From assembly GCF_023229105.1 (NCBI RefSeq), contig NZ_JALNZY010000004.1, positions 1 to 47,793 on the forward strand: DNA of 47,793 nucleotides. The letters are read 5' to 3'. The number at the start of each line of letters is the position of its first letter. Position 1 is the first letter of the stretch. A program made the position numbers and the translations under genes. The stretch comes from Sulfurimonas sp. (GTDB lineage: Bacteria > Campylobacterota > Campylobacteria > Campylobacterales > Sulfurimonadaceae). This document shows positions 16,460 through 25,283 of the stretch, in pieces. The notes beneath the pieces were generated by a model. That model saw only the letters and a program-made list of their open reading frames with translations, was not told the origin of the DNA and searched no databases.

Positions 16460-17658
16460 GATAGCCCTTTTACCGCATTTTTAAATACATCGCCTCTATG
16501 TGCATAAGAGGTAAACTCATCAAGACTCGCAGCAGCAGGAGAGAGCAGGGCTACTTCATCTGCTTTTAAATTTTTATCAATCTTTTTTACGGCATCAACT
16601 AAGTTTTCACAGAGTTCATAAATAATGCCATATTTGCGTGCTAGAGTTGAGAGCTTCTGTTTGTTTGAGCCGATATTATAAATCTTTACGTTGCACCCTT
16701 GTAGATGCACAAATAGCTCATTCAAATCGACACCTTTATCATCGCCGCCTAAAATAAGGTGCACATGTTGCTCCTTGTATCGTTTCACAGCGGCAATTGT
16801 GGCATCAAGGTTTGTAGCCTTTGTATCGTTTACCCAGAGACGATTTTTACTATCTCTTAGCTCCTCTTGTCTATGTGGGTCGATTACAAAGGAGTTGATT
16901 TTTTCATAATCTATTTTGTCAAAAAGTATCTTCTGCAAAGCCATCGCCAAAAGTGCATCCATCAAAAATGCGCCTTTAAAGCTGACTCTATTTATATCTA
17001 TCTCAAAGTAAGAAGCCAAATCTTTCTCATCTTTGTATGTAATCACGCTAGCTGATGTTTTTAAATCTTTATAGGCTTCTGGGATGATTGCAATCTCCCC
17101 TTCACGCATCATGGCAATCGGTTTTAGTTTAGCCTTTATATAGCTGTCCATATCTCCATGCCAGCTAAGATGATCTGGTGTTATGGGAAGTAAAATATAG
17201 ATATTTGGCACAGCTTTGTTTGTATAGTGGATGGTAAATGAGCTTGTCTCAAGTATCCAGATGCTTGCATCTAGATTCATTTCACCTAGAGGCGTTCCGA
17301 TGTTGCCACCTGCTTCGGAGCCTTTTTCTTCTAGTAGATGCTGCACTATCTGCGTTGTGGTGGTTTTGCCGTTTGTTCCGCTAATCCATACGCAAAGAGG
17401 TGCATTGTGTGCAAAAACATCATATTCGCTTATAAGATTTTTCGCTCTTTGTATAAGTGGGTTTGATGGAGGAATTCCGGGAGAAGAAATCTCCAAATCA
17501 GAGTAATTGGGATTAAAATCAGATGAGGGTTTGACTCTAAAGTTGTTCTCATCTATAAATGGTTTTATACATTTGTCATCATAAAATATTGCATTTGCAT
17601 AGAATTTACCTAAAGCTTTTGTGGTTTTTCCATACCCAAAGAGAGATACTCGCAGCAT
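16456..17658 (-). CDS. murD: UDP-N-acetylmuramoyl-L-alanine--D-glutamate ligase
   Basis: Adds D-Glu to UDP-MurNAc-L-Ala in cytoplasmic peptidoglycan precursor synthesis. I place the start at the ATG at 17658, giving 400 aa beginning MLRVSLFGYGKTTKAL, because that ATG shares one base with the mraY stop (TGATG) and the family's N-terminal domain starts there. An ATG 57 bases further upstream is in frame but lies inside mraY. The ATP-binding loop WISGTNGKTTTTQIVQ is present, with PDHLSWHGDMDSYIKAK, DPHRQEEL and NDTKATNLDATIAA further on. It is shorter than the E. coli enzyme, as is usual in this phylum. Confidence 0.94.
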   Translation of the reverse strand: MLRVSLFGYGKTTKALGKFYANAIFYDDKCIKPFIDENNFRVKPSSDFNPNYSDLEISSPGIPPSNPLIQRAKNLISEYDVFAHNAPLCVWISGTNGKTTTTQIVQHLLEEKGSEAGGNIGTPLGEMNLDASIWILETSSFTIHYTNKAVPNIYILLPITPDHLSWHGDMDSYIKAKLKPIAMMREGEIAIIPEAYKDLKTSASVITYKDEKDLASYFEIDINRVSFKGAFLMDALLAMALQKILFDKIDYEKINSFVIDPHRQEELRDSKNRLWVNDTKATNLDATIAAVKRYKEQHVHLILGGDDKGVDLNELFVHLQGCNVKIYNIGSNKQKLSTLARKYGIIYELCENLVDAVKKIDKNLKADEVALLSPAAASLDEFTSYAHRGDVFKNAVKGLS

Positions 17659-18719
17659 CAGCGAATCTTTAGTGATATTAGAGCGATAATATTTGAAAGA
17701 ATAGCGACAATCCAAAACCTAACGATTATTTTGTTCTCTGCCCACTGTTTCATCTCAAAATGGTGGTGAATCGGTGCCATTAAAAATACTCTTTTTTTTC
17801 TGAGTTTATAGCTTCCAACTTGAAGTATTACAGAGAGTGTTTCTATGACAAAGATAGAGCCGATGAGAAGAAGAAGAATCTCGCTTTTTGAGATTATCGC
17901 AAGGTAGCCCAAAAATGCGCCTAAAGTAAGAGAACCGCTATCTCCCATAAAAACTTCCGCCGGATGACAGTTGTACCATAAAAACCCTGTAAGCGCTCCG
18001 ATAAGGGCACTTGAAACTATTGCGACTTCCCCGATATTTATATTTGGCATCAGCAAGTAGGAGCTAATCACTGCATTTCCTGTTATGTATATAATGATGC
18101 TAAAAGAGGTAAGCGCTACAATGGACGGCACCGTAGCAAGACCGTCAAGACCATCTGTGAGGTTAACTGCATTTGAGGTAGCTATCATAACCACTACCCA
18201 GAAGATAATCGCAAATCCGCCCATATCACAGACAGGATTTTTCATAAATGGCAGATAAAGATTTGTATTAAAATCAGAAACAAGGTATAAAAAACCGGAG
18301 ATAAAGAGTGCAGAAGTTATTTGTAAAAGTAGCTTTGTTTTTGCTTTTAAACCTGCAAGATTCTCATTTTTTTTGATTTTTGCGTAGTCATCTTTAAAGC
18401 CGATAAGTGCAAATAAAACAAGAGTTGCTATCGCACCAACGGCATAAATATTTGAGAATTTGATGGTAATTAAGGAGGCTAAAATTGTTGCAAAAATAAA
18501 AACTATTCCACCCATGGTAGGAGTTTTTGCTTTTGCTTGATGACGTTCGGGTGCCCAGTTGTTTATAGGTTGTACACTTGATGTTTTTTGCGCCCATCTT
18601 ATAAAACGAGGAAGTAAAAAGAGTGTAAAAAAAAGCGCTAAAAAGAAAGCTATCCCAGCGCGAATCGTAATATATCCAAGCAAATTGATATGAAAAATTT
18701 CTGAAAGCCAGTACAGCAA
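17658..18719 (-). CDS. mraY: Phospho-N-acetylmuramoyl-pentapeptide-transferase
   Basis: An integral membrane enzyme that moves phospho-MurNAc-pentapeptide from UDP to undecaprenyl phosphate, forming lipid I. The 353-aa length and about ten membrane helices fit. Signatures are KTPTMGGIVFI, the Asp pair in FKDDYAKIKK, the NLTDGLDGLA motif with catalytic Asp, VFMGDSGSLTLGAFLG, and APIHHHFEMKQWAENKI with the His cluster. It is the first gene of the leftward operon with murD and purN. Its promoter faces that of gpmI. Confidence 0.97.
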   Translation of the reverse strand: MLYWLSEIFHINLLGYITIRAGIAFFLALFFTLFLLPRFIRWAQKTSSVQPINNWAPERHQAKAKTPTMGGIVFIFATILASLITIKFSNIYAVGAIATLVLFALIGFKDDYAKIKKNENLAGLKAKTKLLLQITSALFISGFLYLVSDFNTNLYLPFMKNPVCDMGGFAIIFWVVVMIATSNAVNLTDGLDGLATVPSIVALTSFSIIIYITGNAVISSYLLMPNINIGEVAIVSSALIGALTGFLWYNCHPAEVFMGDSGSLTLGAFLGYLAIISKSEILLLLIGSIFVIETLSVILQVGSYKLRKKRVFLMAPIHHHFEMKQWAENKIIVRFWIVAILSNIIALISLKIR

Positions 18720-18748
18720 AGTGAGTAGTCCTTATAAATAAAAATGAC

Positions 18749-18761
18749 ATTATAGTATAAT
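18749..18761. promoter_or_regulatory. Overlapping divergent -10 boxes, mraY / gpmI
   Basis: The 13-bp palindrome ATTATAGTATAAT gives TATAAT on both strands: 18756-18761 for gpmI and 18749-18754 for mraY. The boxes are back to back with one base between, so polymerase can probably occupy only one direction at a time. Each sits 30-47 bases from its start codon. Confidence 0.6.
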
Positions 18762-18807
18762 TGCATAAAAATTTCGTTAGAAGAAGATTTAGTTCAAGGA
18801 GTTAGAA

Positions 18808-20283
18808 TTGGCAAAAAAAGCCATCTTAGTCATAACCGACGGCATTGGTTACTCTTTAAAAACTGAGTACAACGCATTTTATAATGCTATAAAGCCGACA
18901 TATGACAAACTATTTAGTAGCACCCCATACTCGTTAATCGACACTTTTGGTTTGAGTGTCGGGTTGCCTGAGAATCAGATGGGCAACTCTGAAGTAGGAC
19001 ACATGAGTATTGGAAGCGGGAGGGTTTTGTACCAAGATTTGGTAAAAATATCTCTGGCTTTGGATGAAAACAGATTTAAACATAATGTCGAATTTAAAAA
19101 GCTTTTAGAAAAATCAAATAGGCTTCACCTTATCGGACTTATGAGTGATGGCGGGGTTCATTCGCATATAGACCATTTTATGGGCATAGCAGATATTGCT
19201 TCTCATGAGGGCAAAGAGATTTTCTTGCATCTTATAACCGATGGCAGGGATGTATCGCCTACTTCTGCTAAAGGGTTCTTAGAACAGGTAAGCAAACATG
19301 TGGGTAAAAATGTAAAAATAGCTACGATTTCAGGTCGTTTTTACTCTATGGATAGAGATAATCGCTGGGATAGAGTTCAAAAAGGGTACGAGGCAATCGT
19401 TCATGCCACTTTTAAAACAGAGATGCAGCCAGCAGAGTATATCGATGCTTCGTATGCAAAAAATGAGACGGATGAGTTTGTAGAACCTGTTGCGTTTGAT
19501 GGATATGAGGGCATGAGAGAGGGCGATAGTGTTCTTACGATAAACTTTAGAAGTGACAGAATGAGAGAGTTGGTAACTGCAATTGCAGATAAAAATTTCA
19601 GTGGATTTCAAAGAGAGTACGTAGGTGTGAACCTTGCGACGATTACGGAGTATGACAAGAGTTTTTCTTATCCCGTGCTTTTTAAAAAAGATTCGCCAAA
19701 AAATACTCTCTCAGAGGTAATTTCAAAAGCAGGACTTAGACAGCTTCATACTGCAGAGACTGAAAAGTATGCACATGTGACATTCTTTTTTAACGGTGGA
19801 ATTGACGAGCCGTACGAGAATGAGACGCGAGTTTTAATCCCCTCACCAAATGTTAAAACATATGATATGAAGCCGCAGATGAGTGCTCACGAGGTCGGGG
19901 ATGTGGTTTTAAAGGCTATGGATAATGAGTATGATTTTGTGATAGTAAATTTTGCAAACGGCGACATGGTTGGACACACGGGAGATTTTGAAGCGGCAAA
20001 AATTGCAGTAAGCGCAGTTGACACGGAGCTTGGCAGAATTTTAACCAAAGCAAAAGAGAAAGATTATGCGGTTGTTATCACATCTGATCATGGAAATTGT
20101 GAGGAGATGAGAAACGAAGAGGGAAATGTTTTAACAAACCATACAGCTGGAAAAGTATGGTGTTTTGTTGAAGCAGATGGTGTTACAAAAGTGCAAAGCG
20201 GAGCTTTAAATAATATAGCGCCTACCGTTTTAAAGCTTATGGGGCTTGAGATTCCCTCAGAGATGGATAAGAGTTTAATTTAA
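18808..20283 (+). CDS. gpmI: 2,3-bisphosphoglycerate-independent phosphoglycerate mutase
   Basis: Interconverts 3- and 2-phosphoglycerate in glycolysis and gluconeogenesis, using two metal ions. The alkaline-phosphatase-like fold shows the N-terminal metal site (ILVITDGIGY), the phosphorylated Ser in QMGNSEVGHMSIGSGR (about residues 53-68), GVHSHIDH, DGRDVSPTSA, and the C-terminal metal site (VVITSDHGNCEEM, LTNHTAGKV). At 491 aa it is slightly shorter than the usual 510. The start is TTG with a good AAGGAG. fabG begins 16 bases after the stop, so a shared message is likely. Confidence 0.96.
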   Translation: MAKKAILVITDGIGYSLKTEYNAFYNAIKPTYDKLFSSTPYSLIDTFGLSVGLPENQMGNSEVGHMSIGSGRVLYQDLVKISLALDENRFKHNVEFKKLLEKSNRLHLIGLMSDGGVHSHIDHFMGIADIASHEGKEIFLHLITDGRDVSPTSAKGFLEQVSKHVGKNVKIATISGRFYSMDRDNRWDRVQKGYEAIVHATFKTEMQPAEYIDASYAKNETDEFVEPVAFDGYEGMREGDSVLTINFRSDRMRELVTAIADKNFSGFQREYVGVNLATITEYDKSFSYPVLFKKDSPKNTLSEVISKAGLRQLHTAETEKYAHVTFFFNGGIDEPYENETRVLIPSPNVKTYDMKPQMSAHEVGDVVLKAMDNEYDFVIVNFANGDMVGHTGDFEAAKIAVSAVDTELGRILTKAKEKDYAVVITSDHGNCEEMRNEEGNVLTNHTAGKVWCFVEADGVTKVQSGALNNIAPTVLKLMGLEIPSEMDKSLI

Positions 20284-20299
20284 AAATAGAGGAGTAATA

Positions 20300-21046
20300 A
20301 TGAAATTTAGTGGAAAAAATGTTTTAGTAACGGGTTCAAGTAGAGGAATAGGTGCAGAAATTGCAAAAACTTTGGCAGGGTATGGACTTAAAGTTTGGAT
20401 AAATTACAGAAGCGGCGCAGCAGAGGCTGATGCCATAAAAGATGCTATAGAAGCAGCAGGCGGAAGTGCCGCCGTAATTGGCTTTGACGTAAGTAACGAA
20501 AATGCGTTCGTTGATGCTATTAAGACTATTGTTGATTGTGATGGGGAGTTAAGTTACCTTGTAAACAATGCGGGGATAACAAACGATAAGCTAGCTCTTC
20601 GTATGAAGAGCGAAGATTTTATGTCGGTAATAAATGCAAATCTTCTCTCATGTTTTATAGGGTGTCGTGAAGCGATGAAAGTTATGCGAAAGAAGAAGTT
20701 TGGCTCTGTGGTAAATATCGCTTCAATCGTAGGAGAAACAGGCAATGCAGGGCAGACTAACTACTCTGCGAGCAAAGGTGGAGTAATTGCCATGACAAAG
20801 AGTTTCGCACTTGAATCAGCATCAAGCGGCATCCGTTACAACTCCATAACTCCGGGTTTTATTGCAACTGAGATGACGGATGTTTTAAGCGAGGAGATAA
20901 AAAATAGTTTTACGGCAAAAATTCCGATGGGACGCTTTGGTAATCCTGCTGAAGTTGCCGAGGCTACAGCATTTTTACTCTCAGATCACTCAAGCTATAT
21001 AACGGGTGAGGTGCTAAAGGTAAACGGCGGGATGAATATGGCATAA
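20300..21046 (+). CDS. fabG: 3-oxoacyl-[acyl-carrier-protein] reductase
   Basis: NADPH-dependent reduction of 3-oxoacyl-ACP in fatty acid elongation. It is a short-chain dehydrogenase of 248 aa with the cofactor motif TGSSRGIGAEIAKTL (about 11-25), NNAGIT, catalytic Ser in VVNIASIVGETGNAGQTN, the YxxxK pair in YSASKGG, and the C-terminal GEVLKVNGGMNMA. GAGGAG precedes the ATG. It sits between gpmI and the DUF523-like gene; acpP, fabF and accA follow 4.6 kb further on, separated by three rightward genes and one leftward gene. Confidence 0.96.
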   Translation: MKFSGKNVLVTGSSRGIGAEIAKTLAGYGLKVWINYRSGAAEADAIKDAIEAAGGSAAVIGFDVSNENAFVDAIKTIVDCDGELSYLVNNAGITNDKLALRMKSEDFMSVINANLLSCFIGCREAMKVMRKKKFGSVVNIASIVGETGNAGQTNYSASKGGVIAMTKSFALESASSGIRYNSITPGFIATEMTDVLSEEIKNSFTAKIPMGRFGNPAEVAEATAFLLSDHSSYITGEVLKVNGGMNMA

Positions 21047-21065
21047 GTCCATAAAGAGGTAAAAT

Positions 21066-21470
21066 ATGAATATAGCTGTTTCAGCTTGACTTTTGGGAGA
21101 GAAGGTTCGATTTGATGGCGGACACAAGCAAGATAAATTTGTGAGTGAGAAGTTAGGTCGCTATGCCTATTTTGTGCCGTTTTGTCCAGAGACAATCGCT
21201 TTTGGTACGCCTCGCAGCTCCATTCGTCTTGTAAGTATGCAAGATGCTCCTCATATAATCTGCGATAAAAACGGTGCTGATTTGACAAAAGAGCTTCAAG
21301 ATAAATCATATCAAGAGCTTTATAAAATCGCAGGAGTAAACCTAAGCGGAATTATTTTCAAGTCCAAATCTCCAAGCTGCGGTATGGGAAGTGCCAAAAT
21401 TTACTTAGAAAACGGTTTTGCCGACTCAAAAGCCGATAGGATGTTTGTAGCAATTTGCAAAGAAGTATGA
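21066..21470 (+). CDS. DUF523/TudS-like protein with in-frame UGA: candidate selenoprotein
   Basis: Reading from ATG 21066, which has GAGG eight bases upstream and lies 19 bases after fabG, the product is 134 aa and starts MNIAVSA, then UGA at 21087-21089, then LLGEKVRFDGGHK. The family signature is SACLLG..VRYDGG, so UGA sits at the first conserved Cys. The other two, in FCPE (residue 40) and SPSCGMG (residue 105), are intact. From known members (2-thiouracil desulfurase TudS) these three Cys hold a [4Fe-4S] cluster. The frame stays open and conserved for 126 codons after UGA. Selenocysteine insertion is the likely reading; a recent nonsense mutation is the alternative. I could not identify a convincing SECIS hairpin by eye. 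Confidence 0.75.
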
Positions 21471-21644
21471 AGTAGAGTATCTTTTAGGACAAACATTTTA
21501 TAGCCATACCCAAAAGAGTTGGCACTTCGCTTAAGCCTGCTTAGTTCTAAGTAATCTTTATGAAGAGAATCCTCCTGCAAATTAAATTTACAAACGGTTA
21601 TTTAAAAGATGTATAATAGTTGCATAAAACAAAAAGGATGCAAG

Positions 21645-21905
21645 ATGAAAGATTTATTTTATGCAGGTTTAGGTGGCATGCTGATTTTGAAAGAGAAAGT
21701 TGAAGCTGAGGTAAAAAAGCTTGAAGAGAAGGGAAAGTTGAGTCGTGAAGATGGCGAAAAGTTTATCAAAGAGCTTCAAGATAAGGGCAAAGAGGGGGAA
21801 GTGGAGTTTAAAAAACAGATAAAAGATGCGCTTAAAGAGGTAATTAAGGAGTTAGGGCTTGCTACAAAAGCTGATTTAGAAAAATTTAAACTTGACAAGA
21901 ACTAG
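21645..21905 (+). CDS. Phasin-like coiled-coil protein, 86 aa
   Basis: Starts MKDLFYAGLGGMLILKEKVE and continues as charged helix with Lys-Glu repeats, then a short Ala/Leu hinge (LGLATKADLEKFK) typical of the poly(hydroxyalkanoate) granule-associated protein superfamily (PhaI/PhaF type). Whether it binds granules here is unknown; no PHA synthase is in the window. I chose ATG 21645 because AAGGATG precedes it closely; an in-frame ATG 36 bases upstream lacks a ribosome binding site. The stop TAG is followed by GAG and the ATG of the UbiB-like gene in the same frame. In other bacteria such genes often accompany UbiB-family kinases. Confidence 0.8.
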   Translation: MKDLFYAGLGGMLILKEKVEAEVKKLEEKGKLSREDGEKFIKELQDKGKEGEVEFKKQIKDALKEVIKELGLATKADLEKFKLDKN

Positions 21906-21908
21906 GAG

Positions 21909-23447
21909 ATGAGCCAATACTCGCCTCTTCGCATCTGGCGTGTATTTACGCTGCTTTTAACGCTCTATCTACTTATAAAAAAGAGGGAGAAATTTCTTTT
22001 TTTTAAACCTCTCTGTGCAAAAAAACTTCTTGTAGTTATCAATGATTTGGGAGCTAGTTTTGTAAAACTCGCACAAGTTTTAGCTACAAGAAGCGATTTT
22101 TTTACGCCGGAGTATCTTGAAGCGCTAAAAACTCTTCATGACGAGCTGTATCCTATGAGCGATAGGGAGATGCATATAGTTTATGAGCGAGCATTTAAAG
22201 AGAAACACTTTTTTAAGTTTGTACAAAAGCCTATCGCTTCTGCTTCAATTGGTCAAGTACATGAAGCATGGCTTGATGAAAATACGAAAGTTGCGGTGAA
22301 GCTAAGACGACTAGGAATCGAGAAAAAAGTAAGAGCTGATATAAAAATTATCTCAATGTTTAATGCCCTCTTTAAACCGCTCTTTTCTCACTACACAAAA
22401 AATTCCATTGAAGCTGTTATTGGCGAGTTTTCAAAGATGATACTTCAAGAAGTTAGCCTAACGCATGAGCTTTCAAACTTAATAAGATTCGCATCAGTCT
22501 ATAAAGATAGCGGGGTGCGTTTTCCTATTCCGTATCCATTATATTGTAGTGATGATGCTCTTGTTATGAGTTATGAAGAGGGATTTAGGTTTGATGATAA
22601 GAAAAATATTTTAAAACACAACATCGATTTTAGAAGCATCATAGCAAAGCTTGTCGATTTTTATACAACCCAGATGCTTATCAACGGCTACTTTCATGCA
22701 GACCCACATCCGGGGAATCTTCTTGTAAGTCGTGAGGGCGAGCTGATATTGCTTGATTTTGGCATGGTAAAAAATGTACCAAACTACTCAAGGGTGGCGA
22801 TTATTGAGCTTATAAAAGCGGCAAATGAGCAGGACTATGAGCGTTATATCAGTGCATCTAAAAAGTTAGGAACTGTTGCATATGAGGCTCCTACAGCAGA
22901 GTTGGCAGAGTTTACTAGAAAGATGTTTGAAATTTTTGCAAATGAGAATCTAAACAGTGAATCGATGCAGCAATTAGCTTTTGAGGTACTAGAATCTACA
23001 AGAGACCTCCCCTTTAAACTGCCAAGCGATGCCATATATATATTGCGGGTAAGTGCTATTATTGAGGGTTTAGGAACAACTTATATAGAAAACTTTAACG
23101 GCATCAAAGATATATTGCCGATTTTGCAAAAAAATATTCCAAGAGCATTGGGGGCAAAAGAGAGTATTTTTGAAACTATTGTAGATGAGATAAAAGCGAT
23201 ACCTTTTATTGCAAAAGATCTTAAATCTGCTCTTAAAAAAATAGCTAACGATGAGTTAAAAGTTGAGATCTTAAATGATCAGCTTGAGTGGATTAAGAGA
23301 AATCTTAAAGAGTATATAAAATCGATGAGTGTGACTTTTGCATTGATTTTGGGTGGCATTTTTACGCTTTTGTATGACAAGGAGTTAAAAGATTTAGCTT
23401 TGGTACTTTTTACACTAGGTGTTGCTAGAATTTTATATAAAATATAA
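21909..23447 (+). CDS. UbiB/ABC1 (ADCK) family protein kinase-like protein
   Basis: A 512-aa atypical protein kinase-like ATPase, best known from ubiquinone synthesis. Motifs in order are the N-terminal family segment SFVKLAQVLATRSDFFTPEYL (KxAQ where most members have KxGQ), the Ala-rich loop ASIGQVHEAWL, the Lys strand VAVKLRRLGIEKKV, HADPHPGNLLV with catalytic Asp and Asn, and LLDFGMV with the metal-binding Asp. Two C-terminal membrane helices end the protein. Since Campylobacterota use menaquinones, a classic ubiquinone role is unlikely and another lipid or quinone substrate is inferred. AGGAG directly abuts the ATG, so translation is probably coupled to the phasin-like gene. Confidence 0.9.
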   Translation: MSQYSPLRIWRVFTLLLTLYLLIKKREKFLFFKPLCAKKLLVVINDLGASFVKLAQVLATRSDFFTPEYLEALKTLHDELYPMSDREMHIVYERAFKEKHFFKFVQKPIASASIGQVHEAWLDENTKVAVKLRRLGIEKKVRADIKIISMFNALFKPLFSHYTKNSIEAVIGEFSKMILQEVSLTHELSNLIRFASVYKDSGVRFPIPYPLYCSDDALVMSYEEGFRFDDKKNILKHNIDFRSIIAKLVDFYTTQMLINGYFHADPHPGNLLVSREGELILLDFGMVKNVPNYSRVAIIELIKAANEQDYERYISASKKLGTVAYEAPTAELAEFTRKMFEIFANENLNSESMQQLAFEVLESTRDLPFKLPSDAIYILRVSAIIEGLGTTYIENFNGIKDILPILQKNIPRALGAKESIFETIVDEIKAIPFIAKDLKSALKKIANDELKVEILNDQLEWIKRNLKEYIKSMSVTFALILGGIFTLLYDKELKDLALVLFTLGVARILYKI

Positions 23448-23459
23448 AAGGCGGAGTCC

Positions 23460-25283
23460 TTACAAGTTGTAACATACTCTGTTTTTTCCATTCTCTTTAG
23501 CTTTATAGAGAAGATCATCTGCCTCTTTATATATCTCATCCGTACTGTTAATGTCATTTGCATTTTTACAAACTAAACCGATAGATACCGTTATAAATTG
23601 ACTTGTGTTGCTAAAGGCATGTACGATATGCAAATCTTCTATATTTTGTCTAATTTTATTTGCAAGTTTTATAGCTTTTTCTTTAGTTTCACATTTGAAA
23701 ATAACTCCAAACTCCTCTCCTCCAAGTCTAAAAGAGTAATCATCTGCTCTATTGATGCTCTTTTTCAGACATGCTGCAAAGCTTATGAGCACATTGTCTC
23801 CCATCTGGTGACCATAATTATCGTTATATTGTTTAAAATAATCTATATCCATTAATAAAAAACTGACAAGTTCGCCATTCCTTCTTGTGCTGTTTATCAG
23901 TTTTGGAAAAATTTCGTTGAAATGTCTTCTGTTGTAAATATTAGTAAGTCCATCCGTTATAGAGATTTCTTCTATAATTTTTTTATCTGTAATATCCTCT
24001 TTGATGGCGGTATAGCCGATTTTTTTACCCTTTTCATTGTAGTCTGGCATAACGCTTACTTTTACCCAGAAGTCTCCACCATCTTTTTTACGATTTTTAA
24101 ACTCTCCGTTGTAAATTTTATCTTCTGTTATTGTTTTCCAAAGGTCGTCATAAAGCTCTTTTTTTGTATCTGAATGTTGCATAATATTGTAATTTTGCCC
24201 CAACAGTTCATCTTTTGTGTAGCCACATTTTTGAGCAAATGCATCACTTACAAAGGTAATTTTTCCATCCAAATCCGTACTTGATATAATTACATTTTTG
24301 TTTATCAAATCTGCGTATCTTTTGATTTTATTGTATGCATTTTCAAGTGTTTTTATGAAAATATTAAAAGTATAATTGATTATAATCATAGTTACGATTA
24401 AAGAGAAAATAAAATAAAAAATTATCTTTTTAGAGTAAGAGAGATAATTTTGATAATCTTTGCTTAAATCACTAAAAAATATAAATTTTCCTATGTTATT
24501 TTTATCATAGCCAATGATATCAAAAGAGTACAGAGCATAGAGGTTATCGCCTTTATGTATATCCTGATTTTGTATCTCGTCATATCTTTCATCTTTTGGC
24601 AGTAAATCTAGTAGCTGTTTGTTTTTTGCACTCTTATATTGAACTATATTTGATTTTTTTTCAATTGACTCTCCCTCTAAGAAGAGCATACCATCTATAT
24701 CAAGGATATATGAAACTACATCAAGAATTTTTTGAGGGGATATGCCAAACTCTAAAGCTCCGATATAGCTATTTTGATAAAAAAGAGGGATAAGCACTCT
24801 ATAGGAGAGCCCATGTATGCCAAGCTCAAATCCAAAAAGTTCTTTTTGCTCCTTGTGAATCGTTCTTGGCATAGCCCTTAGTAGAGCTATATTGTCGCCA
24901 AATTTGTCTCTCTGATGAAGTCTTAGAAGGGTAACGCCATCATTTTGATGAAAATGAACCTGTTTTATATACTCATCAGTTGCTATAAGCGTTTCATATT
25001 TTTGCTCACTCAGAGCTATGAGCAACTCTCTATCTTTCGAAAAAACAGCTTCAAGTATCGCATCATCTACAAACTCATTAACTATTTTTAAATAATATTT
25101 CTTTAAGTGAATATCTGTATTTTTAAGATATGAATTTTTTGTTTTTTCAAAGTTTATTCTTTTAAACTCCTCTAATTTCATAGCATGGTAACTGGAAAAA
25201 AGATAAAAAAATAGACCAAGACAGAGTGATAAAATAAGAAAAAGTGCCGCTAAGGATTTATTTTTTATACTTAAATTTTTCAT
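23460..25283 (-). CDS. Membrane diguanylate cyclase: dCache - PAS - GGDEF
   Basis: Makes c-di-GMP in response to a periplasmic signal. I take ATG 25283 (607 aa, MKNLSIKNKS) because AAGAGAA lies upstream and the helix at about 12-30 then sits at the N-terminus; a longer form is possible. The periplasmic domain (about 31-285) resembles dCache_3 (TLLRLHQRDKFGDNIALLRA). A second helix (about 288-310) leads to a PAS domain (330-435) and GGDEF (440-607). GGEEF (521-525) is intact, and RADD (512-515), five residues before it, is the inhibitory I-site. It is on the strand opposite to its neighbours and interrupts the fatty-acid gene region. Confidence 0.92.
   Translation of the reverse strand: MKNLSIKNKSLAALFLILSLCLGLFFYLFSSYHAMKLEEFKRINFEKTKNSYLKNTDIHLKKYYLKIVNEFVDDAILEAVFSKDRELLIALSEQKYETLIATDEYIKQVHFHQNDGVTLLRLHQRDKFGDNIALLRAMPRTIHKEQKELFGFELGIHGLSYRVLIPLFYQNSYIGALEFGISPQKILDVVSYILDIDGMLFLEGESIEKKSNIVQYKSAKNKQLLDLLPKDERYDEIQNQDIHKGDNLYALYSFDIIGYDKNNIGKFIFFSDLSKDYQNYLSYSKKIIFYFIFSLIVTMIIINYTFNIFIKTLENAYNKIKRYADLINKNVIISSTDLDGKITFVSDAFAQKCGYTKDELLGQNYNIMQHSDTKKELYDDLWKTITEDKIYNGEFKNRKKDGGDFWVKVSVMPDYNEKGKKIGYTAIKEDITDKKIIEEISITDGLTNIYNRRHFNEIFPKLINSTRRNGELVSFLLMDIDYFKQYNDNYGHQMGDNVLISFAACLKKSINRADDYSFRLGGEEFGVIFKCETKEKAIKLANKIRQNIEDLHIVHAFSNTSQFITVSIGLVCKNANDINSTDEIYKEADDLLYKAKENGKNRVCYNL

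Noticed and set aside
17659..17715. Longer murD N-terminus from ATG 17715
   Set aside because: The extra 19 codons lie in the end of mraY and add nothing that fits the family, while ATG 17658 forms a TGATG junction with the mraY stop.
21093..21470. DUF523-like gene starting at TTG 21093, after the UGA
   Set aside because: There is no ribosome binding site before this TTG, it would remove the conserved SAxLLG strand, and GAGG is correctly placed before ATG 21066 in the same frame.
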